The position numbers and the translations under genes were made by a program. The notes beneath the pieces are model-generated. The model made no database searches. It was not told the origin of the DNA and worked only from the letters and a program-made list of their open reading frames with translations. This document shows, one piece after another, positions 14,077-22,270 of a DNA stretch of 27,950 nucleotides. Each line of letters begins with the position of its first letter. Positions within the stretch are counted from its first letter, which is position 1. The DNA comes from Thermoplasmata archaeon (GTDB lineage: Archaea > Thermoplasmatota > Thermoplasmata > Thermoplasmatales > Thermoplasmataceae), in contig JAJZKX010000002.1 of the NCBI GenBank assembly GCA_021850745.1, positions 1 through 27,950 on the forward strand. The letters run 5' to 3'.

Positions 14077-15551
14077 TATAGTATACCTCCGATGTAAGTT
14101 ACAAGAAGCCCGTAGATGAGGTTCGGAACGACACCAAGGGCGAATATGACGATGAGCATTCCCATCAGCTTTACCGTTGTTGGCCTGTCTGCGTCCCTGA
14201 TAGCTCCCAGCCTCTCATTGTACGGGCCGTATAGCGATTTCTGTGCGGCCCATATATGGTATGAGGCGGTGATTATCATGGCAAAGATCACAATGAGGAT
14301 GAACCACCCTATTGCGCCGAACACCCCAACAAGGATTGAGAATTCGCCGATGAATCCTGCAAGGCCCGGGAGACCTAGGGATGCAAGGAGCCCGGCAAGT
14401 AGGAATGAACTCAGGATCGGAGCTTCCCTGAAAATTCCTCCCAGGGAGTGGGTGGCCTCGTGGCCTGTGCTCTTGTATATGTAGTAGAGTGTAGAAAAGA
14501 TGAGAGCCATTATGAGCCCATGGGCAACAATCTGGAACATGCCGCCCGCAAGCTCGAGGCTTGCCTGGTATCCTGATTCAACCAGCCCTGCTCCGAATGA
14601 AAGCGTGACAAAACCCATAGCTGCTGCGCTTGCAAAGGCCATCATTCTCTTAAGGCTCTGCTGCATCATTGCAGAGAGCGAAAAGTACACCAGGCTGATT
14701 ATTCCCAGGGCCATTAGGATGTCCAGGATTCCTGTCCCCATGGACCTGTAAACAGGCATGAGGATTCCAAACAGCCCATATCCACCCATAATGGAGAGCC
14801 CGCCGGCAAGTATCACTGTGCCGGGGTATGGTGCAGCCTCATAGGTGTCAGGAAGCCATGAATGGACCGGAAAAGAAGGCATTTTCACAAGGAATGCCAG
14901 CAGGAAGCCAAAGAATGCAAAGTACATCCAGAATGCAGGGATTTTGGCGAAGTATGTGCTAACCATAAGCTGGCCCATCTCAAAAGTGAACACTCCTGTT
15001 GACTCGTAGTGGAATGTATAAACCGTGAATATGGAAAGCAGAAGGAAAACAGAGCCAATGTGGGTGTATACAAAGAATTTCAGGGAAACGCTGTCCTTGT
15101 TCATTCCACCGTACTGTGCAACAATGAAGTAAACCGGAATCAGGACCACTTCCCAGAATATGTAGAAGAACAGGAAATCTCTTGAAATAAGTATGCCGAA
15201 AAGGCCTGACTCTGTTATGAGTATGTAGCTGTACAGCGATTCCCCATATCTTCCTTTCTCTGTAATGATCACCGACAGGAATATCACTATGGCAGACAGT
15301 ATGAGAAGAGCATCAGAGAAACCGCTAACTCCAGTGGAAAATACAATTCCTATTGAGGAGGCCAGATTGAATGTCTCCTGGGAAATGATTCCACCGGTGT
15401 ATCCTGAATGGAACCTGATGACACTGTATATCACTGTGAGGGCCAGGAAAATTCCTGATGCCGCAATGGCATAGTCCCTTCGTTTTCCCTTAATGGCAAA
15501 GGAAAATGCTGCACCAAGTATTGTCAGAAGGAATATAATGAGCATAAACAC
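14076..15551 (-). CDS. nuoM: NADH-quinone oxidoreductase subunit M
   Basis: An antiporter-like proton-channel subunit of complex I, 491 residues, about 14 helices. The helix 5 glutamate E134 (FYIFWEVVLIP) and the helix 7 lysine K223 (LVKMPSFPVHSWLPD) are conserved. The lysine usually found in helix 8 (LLKMGGYG in bacterial NuoM) is isoleucine 254 here (GLSIMGGYG). A histidine in VAHGLIMAL and a glutamate in GFIGEF remain. The start is GTG at 15551, one base after the nuoL stop; an in-frame ATG two codons later at 15545 is an alternative. Its stop overlaps the nuoN start. Confidence 0.94.
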   Translation of the reverse strand: MFMLIIFLLTILGAAFSFAIKGKRRDYAIAASGIFLALTVIYSVIRFHSGYTGGIISQETFNLASSIGIVFSTGVSGFSDALLILSAIVIFLSVIITEKGRYGESLYSYILITESGLFGILISRDFLFFYIFWEVVLIPVYFIVAQYGGMNKDSVSLKFFVYTHIGSVFLLLSIFTVYTFHYESTGVFTFEMGQLMVSTYFAKIPAFWMYFAFFGFLLAFLVKMPSFPVHSWLPDTYEAAPYPGTVILAGGLSIMGGYGLFGILMPVYRSMGTGILDILMALGIISLVYFSLSAMMQQSLKRMMAFASAAAMGFVTLSFGAGLVESGYQASLELAGGMFQIVAHGLIMALIFSTLYYIYKSTGHEATHSLGGIFREAPILSSFLLAGLLASLGLPGLAGFIGEFSILVGVFGAIGWFILIVIFAMIITASYHIWAAQKSLYGPYNERLGAIRDADRPTTVKLMGMLIVIFALGVVPNLIYGLLVTYIGGIL

Positions 15552-15552
15552 T

Positions 15553-17457
15553 TTACATCAACCCCAGAATTTTCACAATTATGAATACCAAAGACACGCC
15601 AATTATGAGGACAACGAAGTAGTTTTCAACCACTCCATTCTGTATCCTCCTGAACAGGTCTCCAAGCTTCAGTGTTGAAGATCCGACATTGTTCACTGCC
15701 CTGTTGTATGAATTCTCAAAGAGTGTGAATCCTGCTGAAATCGGGACAATAACTCGTTCTGCGATGATGTTGGTGAACAGGTAATCCAGATAGAACTTGT
15801 TCTTTCCAATCCTGTAGAGCGGGTTCTTCGAGAATTTGAACTTCTGCCACATTGGTGTTCCGTAAAGGATGAATGTTATCACAAGTCCAACTGCCATGAG
15901 AGACATTGGTATGATTTCAATGAGGAATGGAACGGATGGCAGTGAGTATGAGGGATCTATGTATCCGTAGAAGTACCCCTGTATTGCTCCCAGGCCAAGT
16001 GCTCCAATGGCGAGCACAAACAGCGGCAAAAGGGCGAAAATGCTCGGGTCCTTTGCGTGTTCAGCAAGGTGTGAACGTGGCTTTCCCAGTGCGGTCCTGA
16101 AGAACATCCTGAATGTATACAGTGTTGTCAGAAGGGCCCCGGTTGCAAGGAACAGCCAAGGGAAAAAGCTCTGGACGGTTCCATAATGCTGGTAGTATAC
16201 CCAGGAAGCGGAAATTATGGTGTCCTTTGAGAAGTAGCCTGATGTGTATGGAAATGCAATCAGCGCCAGGGATCCGATGAAAAGCAGTGTTATGGTCAAT
16301 GGCATCCTTTTCCATAGCCCACCCATGTATCTTGTATCCCTCAGATCCATGAGCGCGATGAGTATTGCACCAGCTGACATGAAGAGCAGAGCCTTGAAAA
16401 CAGCATGGACTATGAGGTGGAACATTCCAAATGAGACTCCGTCGTAACCGAACACCCCCCCAAGGCCGATTGCAGCTAGCATGTAGCCAATCTGGCTGAT
16501 TGTGGAGTACGCAAGTATCCTCTTGATGTCATTGACAAAGATTCCAACTATTCCGGCGAAAAGTGCCGTGAATGCCCCGAGTATCACGACTGAGTACATT
16601 GCGAAGGGGGCAGAATAGTAGAAAATGTTGAAAACTCTGGCAACCAGGTATACACCTGCAGTAACCATTGTGGCTGCATGTATGAGGGCAGAAACTGTGG
16701 TTGGGCCTTCCATTGCATCAGGAATCCACACATGCAGGGGAAACTGGGATGATTTCCCTGCCGCGCCCGCGAGGAACAGTACTGCTACTGCACCGAGTAC
16801 ATTTGGCCCGACGTATGTGGCAATTGCCTGGGCATTCTGAATCAGGAATGGGATGCTGAGCGGACTGTTCGCACCAAGGCCGGTAAAGCCCTGAATGCTG
16901 CTGTAGAGAATGGCCATTCCGACAAGGAATAAGAGGTCCCCCACCCTTGTGACAATGAAGGCTTTCTTTGCGGCTGCAGTCGCATTTGGCTTGAAGAACC
17001 AGAAGCCGATAAGAAGGTATGAACATAAGCCCACCAGTTCCCAGAACAGGAAGAACAGCACAAGGTTTGATGAAACAACCAGGCCGAGCATTCCTGCAGT
17101 GAAAAGTGATGTTTCTGCAAAGTAAACATGCTTGTTTGGATCATCCTTCATGTAGTAAAGGGCAAAGAGATGTATCATCAGCGACACAAATGAGACCATA
17201 AGGGCCATTACAAGGGTCAGATGGTCGATATAGATTCCTGCATGGATATTGTAGAACCATGTGTAACTGTTGTATACCGTTCCATTGCTCTGAACATAGA
17301 AGAATGTGAGAATTGAGGCAATGAGTGATCCAAGGACTGCAAGGGAGGCTATTACCCCTGAAAGGTTCCTGTAGTACCTGCCTACGGCATATGTTATGAC
17401 AAAACCGAATATTGGGCTTAAGAATATGAACCAACCTGGCCAGTACATGTTTACCAC
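15553..17457 (-). CDS. nuoL: NADH-quinone oxidoreductase subunit L
   Basis: The largest antiporter-like subunit, 634 residues, with a long C-terminal extension expected to form the lateral helix along the membrane arm. The helix 5 glutamate (FFLFWELVGLCSYLLIG), the lysine and motif GKSSQFPLHVWIPDAMEGP, and the histidine in HAATMVTAGVYL are all conserved. The GTG at 17457 is preferred because AAGGAG lies six bases upstream; the in-frame ATG at 17448 is too far from that site. It overlaps nuoK by seven bases. Confidence 0.95.
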   Translation of the reverse strand: MVNMYWPGWFIFLSPIFGFVITYAVGRYYRNLSGVIASLAVLGSLIASILTFFYVQSNGTVYNSYTWFYNIHAGIYIDHLTLVMALMVSFVSLMIHLFALYYMKDDPNKHVYFAETSLFTAGMLGLVVSSNLVLFFLFWELVGLCSYLLIGFWFFKPNATAAAKKAFIVTRVGDLLFLVGMAILYSSIQGFTGLGANSPLSIPFLIQNAQAIATYVGPNVLGAVAVLFLAGAAGKSSQFPLHVWIPDAMEGPTTVSALIHAATMVTAGVYLVARVFNIFYYSAPFAMYSVVILGAFTALFAGIVGIFVNDIKRILAYSTISQIGYMLAAIGLGGVFGYDGVSFGMFHLIVHAVFKALLFMSAGAILIALMDLRDTRYMGGLWKRMPLTITLLFIGSLALIAFPYTSGYFSKDTIISASWVYYQHYGTVQSFFPWLFLATGALLTTLYTFRMFFRTALGKPRSHLAEHAKDPSIFALLPLFVLAIGALGLGAIQGYFYGYIDPSYSLPSVPFLIEIIPMSLMAVGLVITFILYGTPMWQKFKFSKNPLYRIGKNKFYLDYLFTNIIAERVIVPISAGFTLFENSYNRAVNNVGSSTLKLGDLFRRIQNGVVENYFVVLIIGVSLVFIIVKILGLM

Positions 17458-17750
17458 TTGATCTCCTTCAGCAGGGCTATTGCAACCCTGCCAACTTTCC
17501 TGTAAGTAGCAGTGAGCAGGCTCAGTCCTACCACAGACTCCACTGCGCCAATTGCGATTCCGAACAGCGCCATAAGGATCGGGCTTATGTCACCATAGGC
17601 TATGGCAACCATCACAAGGTTCAGGATTGCTGCATTTATGAGTATCTCAATGGAAATCAGCATCTTGATTCCAATATTGGAAGTCATTATGCCGTAGAGC
17701 CCTATGGCAAATAGTATGAGTGAGAGGGCAGAAACGAGAAATATCTCCAT
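17451..17750 (-). CDS. nuoK: NADH-quinone oxidoreductase subunit K
   Basis: A 99-residue, three-helix membrane subunit (MnhC-like) linking the quinone-proximal part to the antiporter subunits. The two conserved membrane glutamates are visible as E35 (ISIEILINA) and E71 (GAVESVVGL). It starts within the stop of nuoJ2 (TAATG) and overlaps nuoL at its end. Confidence 0.95.
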   Translation of the reverse strand: MEIFLVSALSLILFAIGLYGIMTSNIGIKMLISIEILINAAILNLVMVAIAYGDISPILMALFGIAIGAVESVVGLSLLTATYRKVGRVAIALLKEIKW

Positions 17751-17968
17751 TAATCTTCCCTCCCAGCGATGTAGAACATGCCGATTATGCCTGCCACCAG
17801 TATGAGTGAGAGAAGCTCAAAGGGGACGACATATGTGTTGAAAAGTGCCACGCTTATGCTTGTTAAATCCTGAGTTGCAGGAGTGAATGTTCCCTGTATT
17901 GAAACAGCCTCTATGACGAATACCACGAAGAAGAGTGCTGAGGCTATTGCTGCAAGTAGCTTATTCAA
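17750..17968 (-). CDS. nuoJ: Complex I subunit J, C-terminal half (second of a split NuoJ)
   Basis: A 72-residue protein with two membrane helices, one at the N-terminus (LLAAIASALFFVVFVIEAV) and one at the end (ELLSLILVAGIIGMFYIAG), corresponding to helices 4-5 of a full-length NuoJ. It starts at TTG (17968), eight bases inside the first NuoJ gene and in a different frame. Both halves end and begin cleanly, and such a split is familiar in archaeal nuo/fpo operons, so it is a genuine gene pair rather than a frameshift. It runs into nuoK by one base. Confidence 0.85.
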   Translation of the reverse strand: MNKLLAAIASALFFVVFVIEAVSIQGTFTPATQDLTSISVALFNTYVVPFELLSLILVAGIIGMFYIAGRED

Positions 17969-18209
17969 GCTCTTTACCCCCTGTTAGCATAATTGTGAAA
18001 ACGATCAATGTAACAACGGCGCCTATGAATACGAGCAGCTCCACTGCCCCAACTATTGAGGCCCCCAGGAAAATGAAGGAAGCAGAAAGGACAAACAGGA
18101 ATGCCATCAGGTAGATTGCTGCATGTGTTATGTTCTTGTCAGAGACGGCCTTCATGGCCAGTGGAACCATGATTACTGCGAATATGAGGAAAATGATTGT
18201 GTAAATCAC
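17961..18209 (-). CDS. nuoJ: Complex I subunit J, N-terminal half (first of a split NuoJ)
   Basis: An 82-residue protein with three membrane helices. The third, GAVELLVFIGAVVTLIVFTIML, contains the conserved NuoJ helix 3 that shows a pi-bulge in solved complexes. It begins at GTG within the nuoI stop (GTGA), with GAGG seven bases upstream. Its product must assemble with that of the next gene. Confidence 0.9.
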   Translation of the reverse strand: MIYTIIFLIFAVIMVPLAMKAVSDKNITHAAIYLMAFLFVLSASFIFLGASIVGAVELLVFIGAVVTLIVFTIMLTGGKELE

Positions 18210-18640
18210 TTAACCACCTCTTCCTCTGGAAGAGAGAGTTCCTCAGGCGAATACGTGAAGCTGTTCCTCGTCCTTGCCGTTTCAAAGACATGGGTAAGGT
18301 AGATTGCGTCTGTGGGACAGATCTCCTCACAGTTCCTGCATACTGTGCAGGTGCCAAAGTTCACGTCAGGGTAGATTTTCCTTTTGTTTCTGGGATTCTC
18401 CCTGTCAACTTTCTGCATGTGGATTGAAAGGTTAGGGCAGACCTGTTCACAGAGAGTGCAGCCCACGCAGTCATCAAGGCTGAGAAATATTCTGTACCTG
18501 AACCTGTCAGGCAGTTCCCTCTTCTGCTCGGGGTACTGGACTGTAACTGGTTTCTGGAAGAGATGCTTTGCAACCACTAGCATTGCTTTCATTGTCCCTA
18601 TGAGAGGGAGTTCCTTTTTAGGTTCCTTGACTTCGATCAT
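18206..18640 (-). CDS. nuoI: NADH-quinone oxidoreductase subunit I (two 4Fe-4S clusters)
   Basis: A 144-residue ferredoxin-like subunit carrying clusters N6a and N6b. Two classical motifs are complete: C58, C61, C64, C68-Pro and C98, C101, C104, C108-Pro. It passes electrons to NuoB and, because no NuoEFG module is encoded here, is the likely entry point for the electron donor. It overlaps nuoH and nuoJ by four bases each. Confidence 0.96.
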   Translation of the reverse strand: MIEVKEPKKELPLIGTMKAMLVVAKHLFQKPVTVQYPEQKRELPDRFRYRIFLSLDDCVGCTLCEQVCPNLSIHMQKVDRENPRNKRKIYPDVNFGTCTVCRNCEEICPTDAIYLTHVFETARTRNSFTYSPEELSLPEEEVVK

Positions 18641-19677
18641 ATTCCAACCCCCAGCGTAATTATTCCTGCAATGATTAGATTGATAATTGATGCTGGAAGC
18701 AGGTATTTCCAGCCCATATTCACAAACCTGTCAATCCTTATCCTTGGCACTGAAAGCCAGATGGTGAAGGACACCAGGACGAGTATCAGTGCCTTAATCA
18801 GGAGATAGATAAAGCCGAGGTAGCTTGAGTACGGCCCGTTATATCCTCCAAGGTACAGCAGTGACACTATGAGCGAGCTCAGGAATATGCTTCCGAAAAG
18901 CCCAATATAAAACAATCCGAACCTCATTCCCGTATATTCTGTTGTATGCCCTGTTACAAGCTCACTGTCACTCTCTCCCATATCAAATGGGGAGAAGGAA
19001 GCCCTTGCAACCATAGCGATGAAGAATACTCCGAGGCCGATAATCTGCGGAATTCCGTAAGGTATGAACTGGACTTCAACCAGATTCGTGAGGTTCAATG
19101 GATTAGCCGTCCTTGCAGAGGCCATCATTACCAGAGCGAGAACCGAAATCATCATGGGAACTTCAAATGAAACATCCTTTGCTACTCCTCTCAGTGCCCC
19201 TACGATTGCATATTTGTTCTTAGAGCTAACACCCGCCAGTATCTCACCTATTGGCATTATGGCCAGAGCGGCGAAAAGAAGAAGCAGGCTTACATCGGAG
19301 TGGGTAACAGTCAGTGACCCGATGTAATAGAGTGGACCGTATGGAAGAAGGGCAAAACCCATTATGAGCCCGATAAAGACAATCAGTGGAGCTATCCTGA
19401 ACGGAAGATCGTCCCTCCCTGCGGGCAGGATGCTTTCCTTTCCCACAAGCTTAAGGGCATCTGCCATCAACTGCAAGGTCCCAAATTTGCCTACCCTGTT
19501 AGGGCCAATTCTCAGCTGTAGCCTTGCCATGTACTTCCTGAAAAGATAGATCATTACGATGAATGACACCATCACGAATACTATCATGAATAGCGTTTCG
19601 AAGAGGTATGCCAGGACATATGCCGGATAGTGCCCCAGGGCTGCAAAAAAGTCTGCAAGCCTTGTCAGTACGTTCAT
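18637..19677 (-). CDS. nuoH: NADH-quinone oxidoreductase subunit H
   Basis: A 346-residue membrane subunit with about eight helices that forms the quinone chamber with NuoB and NuoD. Signatures are RIGPNRVGKFGTLQLMADAL (51-75 region) and FDMGESDSELVTG at 231-243, where E235 and E239 are the acidic residues of the quinone loop, followed by EYTGMRFGLF. The glutamate of the E-channel is E172 (KDVSFEVP). It overlaps nuoD by four bases (ATGA). Confidence 0.95.
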   Translation of the reverse strand: MNVLTRLADFFAALGHYPAYVLAYLFETLFMIVFVMVSFIVMIYLFRKYMARLQLRIGPNRVGKFGTLQLMADALKLVGKESILPAGRDDLPFRIAPLIVFIGLIMGFALLPYGPLYYIGSLTVTHSDVSLLLLFAALAIMPIGEILAGVSSKNKYAIVGALRGVAKDVSFEVPMMISVLALVMMASARTANPLNLTNLVEVQFIPYGIPQIIGLGVFFIAMVARASFSPFDMGESDSELVTGHTTEYTGMRFGLFYIGLFGSIFLSSLIVSLLYLGGYNGPYSSYLGFIYLLIKALILVLVSFTIWLSVPRIRIDRFVNMGWKYLLPASIINLIIAGIITLGVGI

Positions 19678-20807
19678 CTGTCCACCTCGCCAAAAACGAG
19701 GTCCAGTGTACCAGATATGGCCACTAGGTCCGCAATCATGGTGTCCTTTGCAAGGTAAGGCAAGATACTGAGGTTCTTCAGCGATGGGCTCCTGACCCTC
19801 AGCCTGTAGGGCTTAACTCCCCCGTCTCCAACCAGGTAGACGCTGAATTCCCCCTTTGAAGACTCTGTTCTCGCGTATACTTCCCCCTCTCCCCTGAGCC
19901 TTATCATCAGGGATTTCTTCGCCTTGGGGTTGAAGTAGGGGCCGTCTGGTATCTTCTTGACAGCCTGGTTGATGATCTTGATGGACTGCCTCATCTCCTC
20001 AAACCTCACAAGGAACCTTGCAAGGTTGTCTTTCCTGTAAGAGACAGGGATGTCAAAATTGATCTTGTCGTACACCAGGTATGGCTCTGCCTTCCTGACA
20101 TCATATTCAACACCTGATGCCCTTAGCATAGGGCCCGTTACTCCATAATCCAGTGCAACTTCAGGTTCCAGTATTCCGATACCTTTTGTCCTTGCTATGA
20201 AGATATCATTCTTCACAAATGAGCTGAATATGTCCTCAAGTTTCTTGGGGAACTGCTCAGTGAATTCAAGAATGTCATGTATGATCTTGTCGTTGAAATC
20301 CTGGTAAACCCCGCCAATGCTCATGTAGTTTGTTTCCTGCCTTGAGCCGCATACTTCAGTGAAGATGCGGAGTACTTTTTCCCTCTCGACGAAGCAGTAG
20401 AAGAAGGGTGTGAGCATGCCAAGGTCAAGGCCGTATGCCCCCGCCCACACTAGGTGGGCAGCAATCCTGTTCAGTTCGGCCATTACGACCCTTATCCACT
20501 GTGCCCTCTCGGGCGGCGGTATTCCAAGAAGCTTTTCTGCGGCTTCTAGATAACCCACTTCCATGTTCATTGCCCCGACGTAATCCATCCTGTCGAAGTA
20601 GATCAGGGAGTCGCAGTAGTAATCCAGTTCACATATCTTCTCTGCATTCCTGTGCAGGTACCCTATAACCGGCTCTATCTCCTTGACAATTTCACCATCG
20701 AGTTTTACCTTGAGCCTCAGCACACCGTGGGTAGATGGGTGCTGTGGCCCCATGTTAAGTTCGACCCAACCGTTATCGTCAGGCTTTGAAATTTGGGTGT
20801 TGACCAT
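19674..20807 (-). CDS. nuoD: NADH-quinone oxidoreductase subunit D (49-kDa)
   Basis: A soluble connecting-arm subunit that binds the quinone head, related to the large subunit of NiFe hydrogenases. It shows the N-terminal loop GPQHPSTHGVLR with the quinone-binding histidine, the tyrosine in DRMDYVGAM, and the hydrogenase-like C-terminus DLVFGEVDR. I prefer the ATG at 20807, which overlaps the nuoC stop (TAATG), giving 377 residues. A TTG at 20813 would add two residues and lies closer to the upstream GGAG, so the choice is not firm. Confidence 0.95.
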   Translation of the reverse strand: MVNTQISKPDDNGWVELNMGPQHPSTHGVLRLKVKLDGEIVKEIEPVIGYLHRNAEKICELDYYCDSLIYFDRMDYVGAMNMEVGYLEAAEKLLGIPPPERAQWIRVVMAELNRIAAHLVWAGAYGLDLGMLTPFFYCFVEREKVLRIFTEVCGSRQETNYMSIGGVYQDFNDKIIHDILEFTEQFPKKLEDIFSSFVKNDIFIARTKGIGILEPEVALDYGVTGPMLRASGVEYDVRKAEPYLVYDKINFDIPVSYRKDNLARFLVRFEEMRQSIKIINQAVKKIPDGPYFNPKAKKSLMIRLRGEGEVYARTESSKGEFSVYLVGDGGVKPYRLRVRSPSLKNLSILPYLAKDTMIADLVAISGTLDLVFGEVDR

Positions 20808-21265
20808 TACCAACCATCTCCAGGGTCAAAGGTTGCGTAGTCTTCACCGTTTTCGTCCATGTTTATGTATTGCACCTTGGAGAGATCATAATTCTTCCTC
20901 AATGGGTGGCCAACCCAGTTTTCTGGGAGGAACAGCCTCTTAAGGTTGGGGTGGCCCTCAAAAACGATTCCCATCATGTCAAACTGTTCCCTTTCGTCCC
21001 AGTTTGCGCTTGTGAAAACAGAAGTTACACTCGGGACCCTTTCGTCAAGGGTCTCCGTCTTGACTGCAATGTATTCATTTTTCTCAAGATTGTGAAGGTG
21101 GTAAACTACCTCTAGCTTATCCTTCCTGTCCACGCCTGTTATCAGGGATAGGTGGACAAAACCCTGTTCTTTAAGCTCTTTCATTAACTGGACAAGATTC
21201 TCCTTGGCTACCTTGAGAACCCTCCTTCCGTCCTTTCCTGTTGTTTCTTCTAGAAGTTCTACCAA
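20807..21265 (-). CDS. nuoC: NADH-quinone oxidoreductase subunit C (30-kDa)
   Basis: A 152-residue soluble subunit of the connecting arm. The family signature NWDEREQFDMMGIVFEGHPN and the following PENWVGHPLRKNYD are complete. NuoC is separate here, not fused to NuoD. The start is TTG at 21265; AGGTGA, which contains the nuoB stop codon, lies seven bases upstream, so the unusual start is well supported. Confidence 0.94.
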   Translation of the reverse strand: MVELLEETTGKDGRRVLKVAKENLVQLMKELKEQGFVHLSLITGVDRKDKLEVVYHLHNLEKNEYIAVKTETLDERVPSVTSVFTSANWDEREQFDMMGIVFEGHPNLKRLFLPENWVGHPLRKNYDLSKVQYINMDENGEDYATFDPGDGW

Positions 21266-21271
21266 GTTTTT

Positions 21272-21736
21272 TCACCTGTCCGTTTCGTTTCTGATTTTCT
21301 TCTGGAGCAGAATGATCCCGTTGGTGAGCGCTTCTGGTGTAGGAGGACATCCTGGAACGTAAACATCCACAGGCACTACCTTGTCAACGCCCATAACCAC
21401 TGAATAGCCTTGATTGTACGGCCCTCCCTGGATAACGCAAACTCCCATTGCTATTACATACTTTGGGTATGGCATTTCATCGTAGAGCCTCCTAAGCCTG
21501 GGAGCCATTTTTTTAGTAACGGTACCAGACACAATCATCAAATCTGACTGCCTGGGGGAATTCCTGAATATCTCGCTTCCAAACCTCGAAATATCGAGGT
21601 CTGCGGCCTGGATCGCCATCATCTCTATGGCACAGCAGGCAAGCCCAAAGGTAAGTGGCCATAGGGAGTTGCTTCTTCCCCATTCCAGGGCCTTTTCAAG
21701 AGTTGTTGTTAATACACCGCCGTCGCCTGTCTTCAT
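21272..21736 (-). CDS. nuoB: NADH-quinone oxidoreductase subunit B (cluster N2)
   Basis: The subunit holding the terminal 4Fe-4S cluster N2, which reduces quinone. Four ligands are visible: the adjacent pair C34-C35 ([10 protein letters not shown]), C100 (MGVCVIQGG) and C130 (PGCPPTPEA). I chose the ATG at 21736 (154 residues) because GAGGTG lies six bases before it and it overlaps the nuoA stop as ATGA. A GTG at 21745 is inside that ribosome site and is less likely. Confidence 0.95.
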   Translation of the reverse strand: MKTGDGGVLTTTLEKALEWGRSNSLWPLTFGLACCAIEMMAIQAADLDISRFGSEIFRNSPRQSDLMIVSGTVTKKMAPRLRRLYDEMPYPKYVIAMGVCVIQGGPYNQGYSVVMGVDKVVPVDVYVPGCPPTPEALTNGIILLQKKIRNETDR

Positions 21737-22170
21737 TTCTGCCACCTCATATACCCTTCCCTGAAGGCATAGTATACGACAAACAAGGGCATAGCAAGGA
21801 AAACAAGTGTCTCAATGAAAGGCACCAAACCAAGTGCCTTGAAGTTCATTGCCCATGGAAAGAGCAGAACCATGTCCACGTCAAAGAGAATAAAAAGCAG
21901 GATTATGACATAATACTGAACTGTTACGAATTTTCCAACATCGCCTTTGGAGACCTCTCCTGACTCATAGGTCTGGAGATAAGAACCATCTTTAGCTGGA
22001 GGGCTCCTTTCCCTTACAAGGTTTGCAATCACTGCATCAGGCTTTAGACTTATTTTCTTGTCCTTGTTGTATCGGCTTTCTGAAATTGAGGGCAAGACGG
22101 AAAAAGTCGCAACCAAGCCCAGGATGATCAACACCAGGGTGATTAGCAACGGAATATAACCGTCTAACAT
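21733..22170 (-). CDS. nuoA: NADH-quinone oxidoreductase subunit A
   Basis: The first gene of the operon; a 145-residue, three-helix membrane subunit. Landmarks are YESGE before helix 2, [12 protein letters not shown] in helix 2 and the C-terminal [10 protein letters not shown]. It carries a longer first loop than bacterial NuoA (residues about 30-65). A TATA box 26 bases upstream of the ATG indicates leaderless transcription of the whole nuo operon from here. Confidence 0.95.
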   Translation of the reverse strand: MLDGYIPLLITLVLIILGLVATFSVLPSISESRYNKDKKISLKPDAVIANLVRERSPPAKDGSYLQTYESGEVSKGDVGKFVTVQYYVIILLFILFDVDMVLLFPWAMNFKALGLVPFIETLVFLAMPLFVVYYAFREGYMRWQK

Positions 22171-22190
22171 CCGTTCAGTATCTTACAACG

Positions 22191-22200
22191 ATATTTAAGA
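22191..22200 (-). promoter_or_regulatory. TATA box of the nuo operon
   Basis: TCTTAAATAT on the minus strand is centred 26 bases before the nuoA ATG at 22170. The 100-bp spacer between gatE and nuoA is very A/T-rich and has other TATA-like stretches (for example TTTTAAAATAAATC near 22215), so other start points are possible. Confidence 0.5.
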
Positions 22201-22270
22201 ATTATTTAGATTTATTTTAAAACCCAATAAATTAGGCTATTTTTGAATGATACCTTTTAAATAGGCAATT

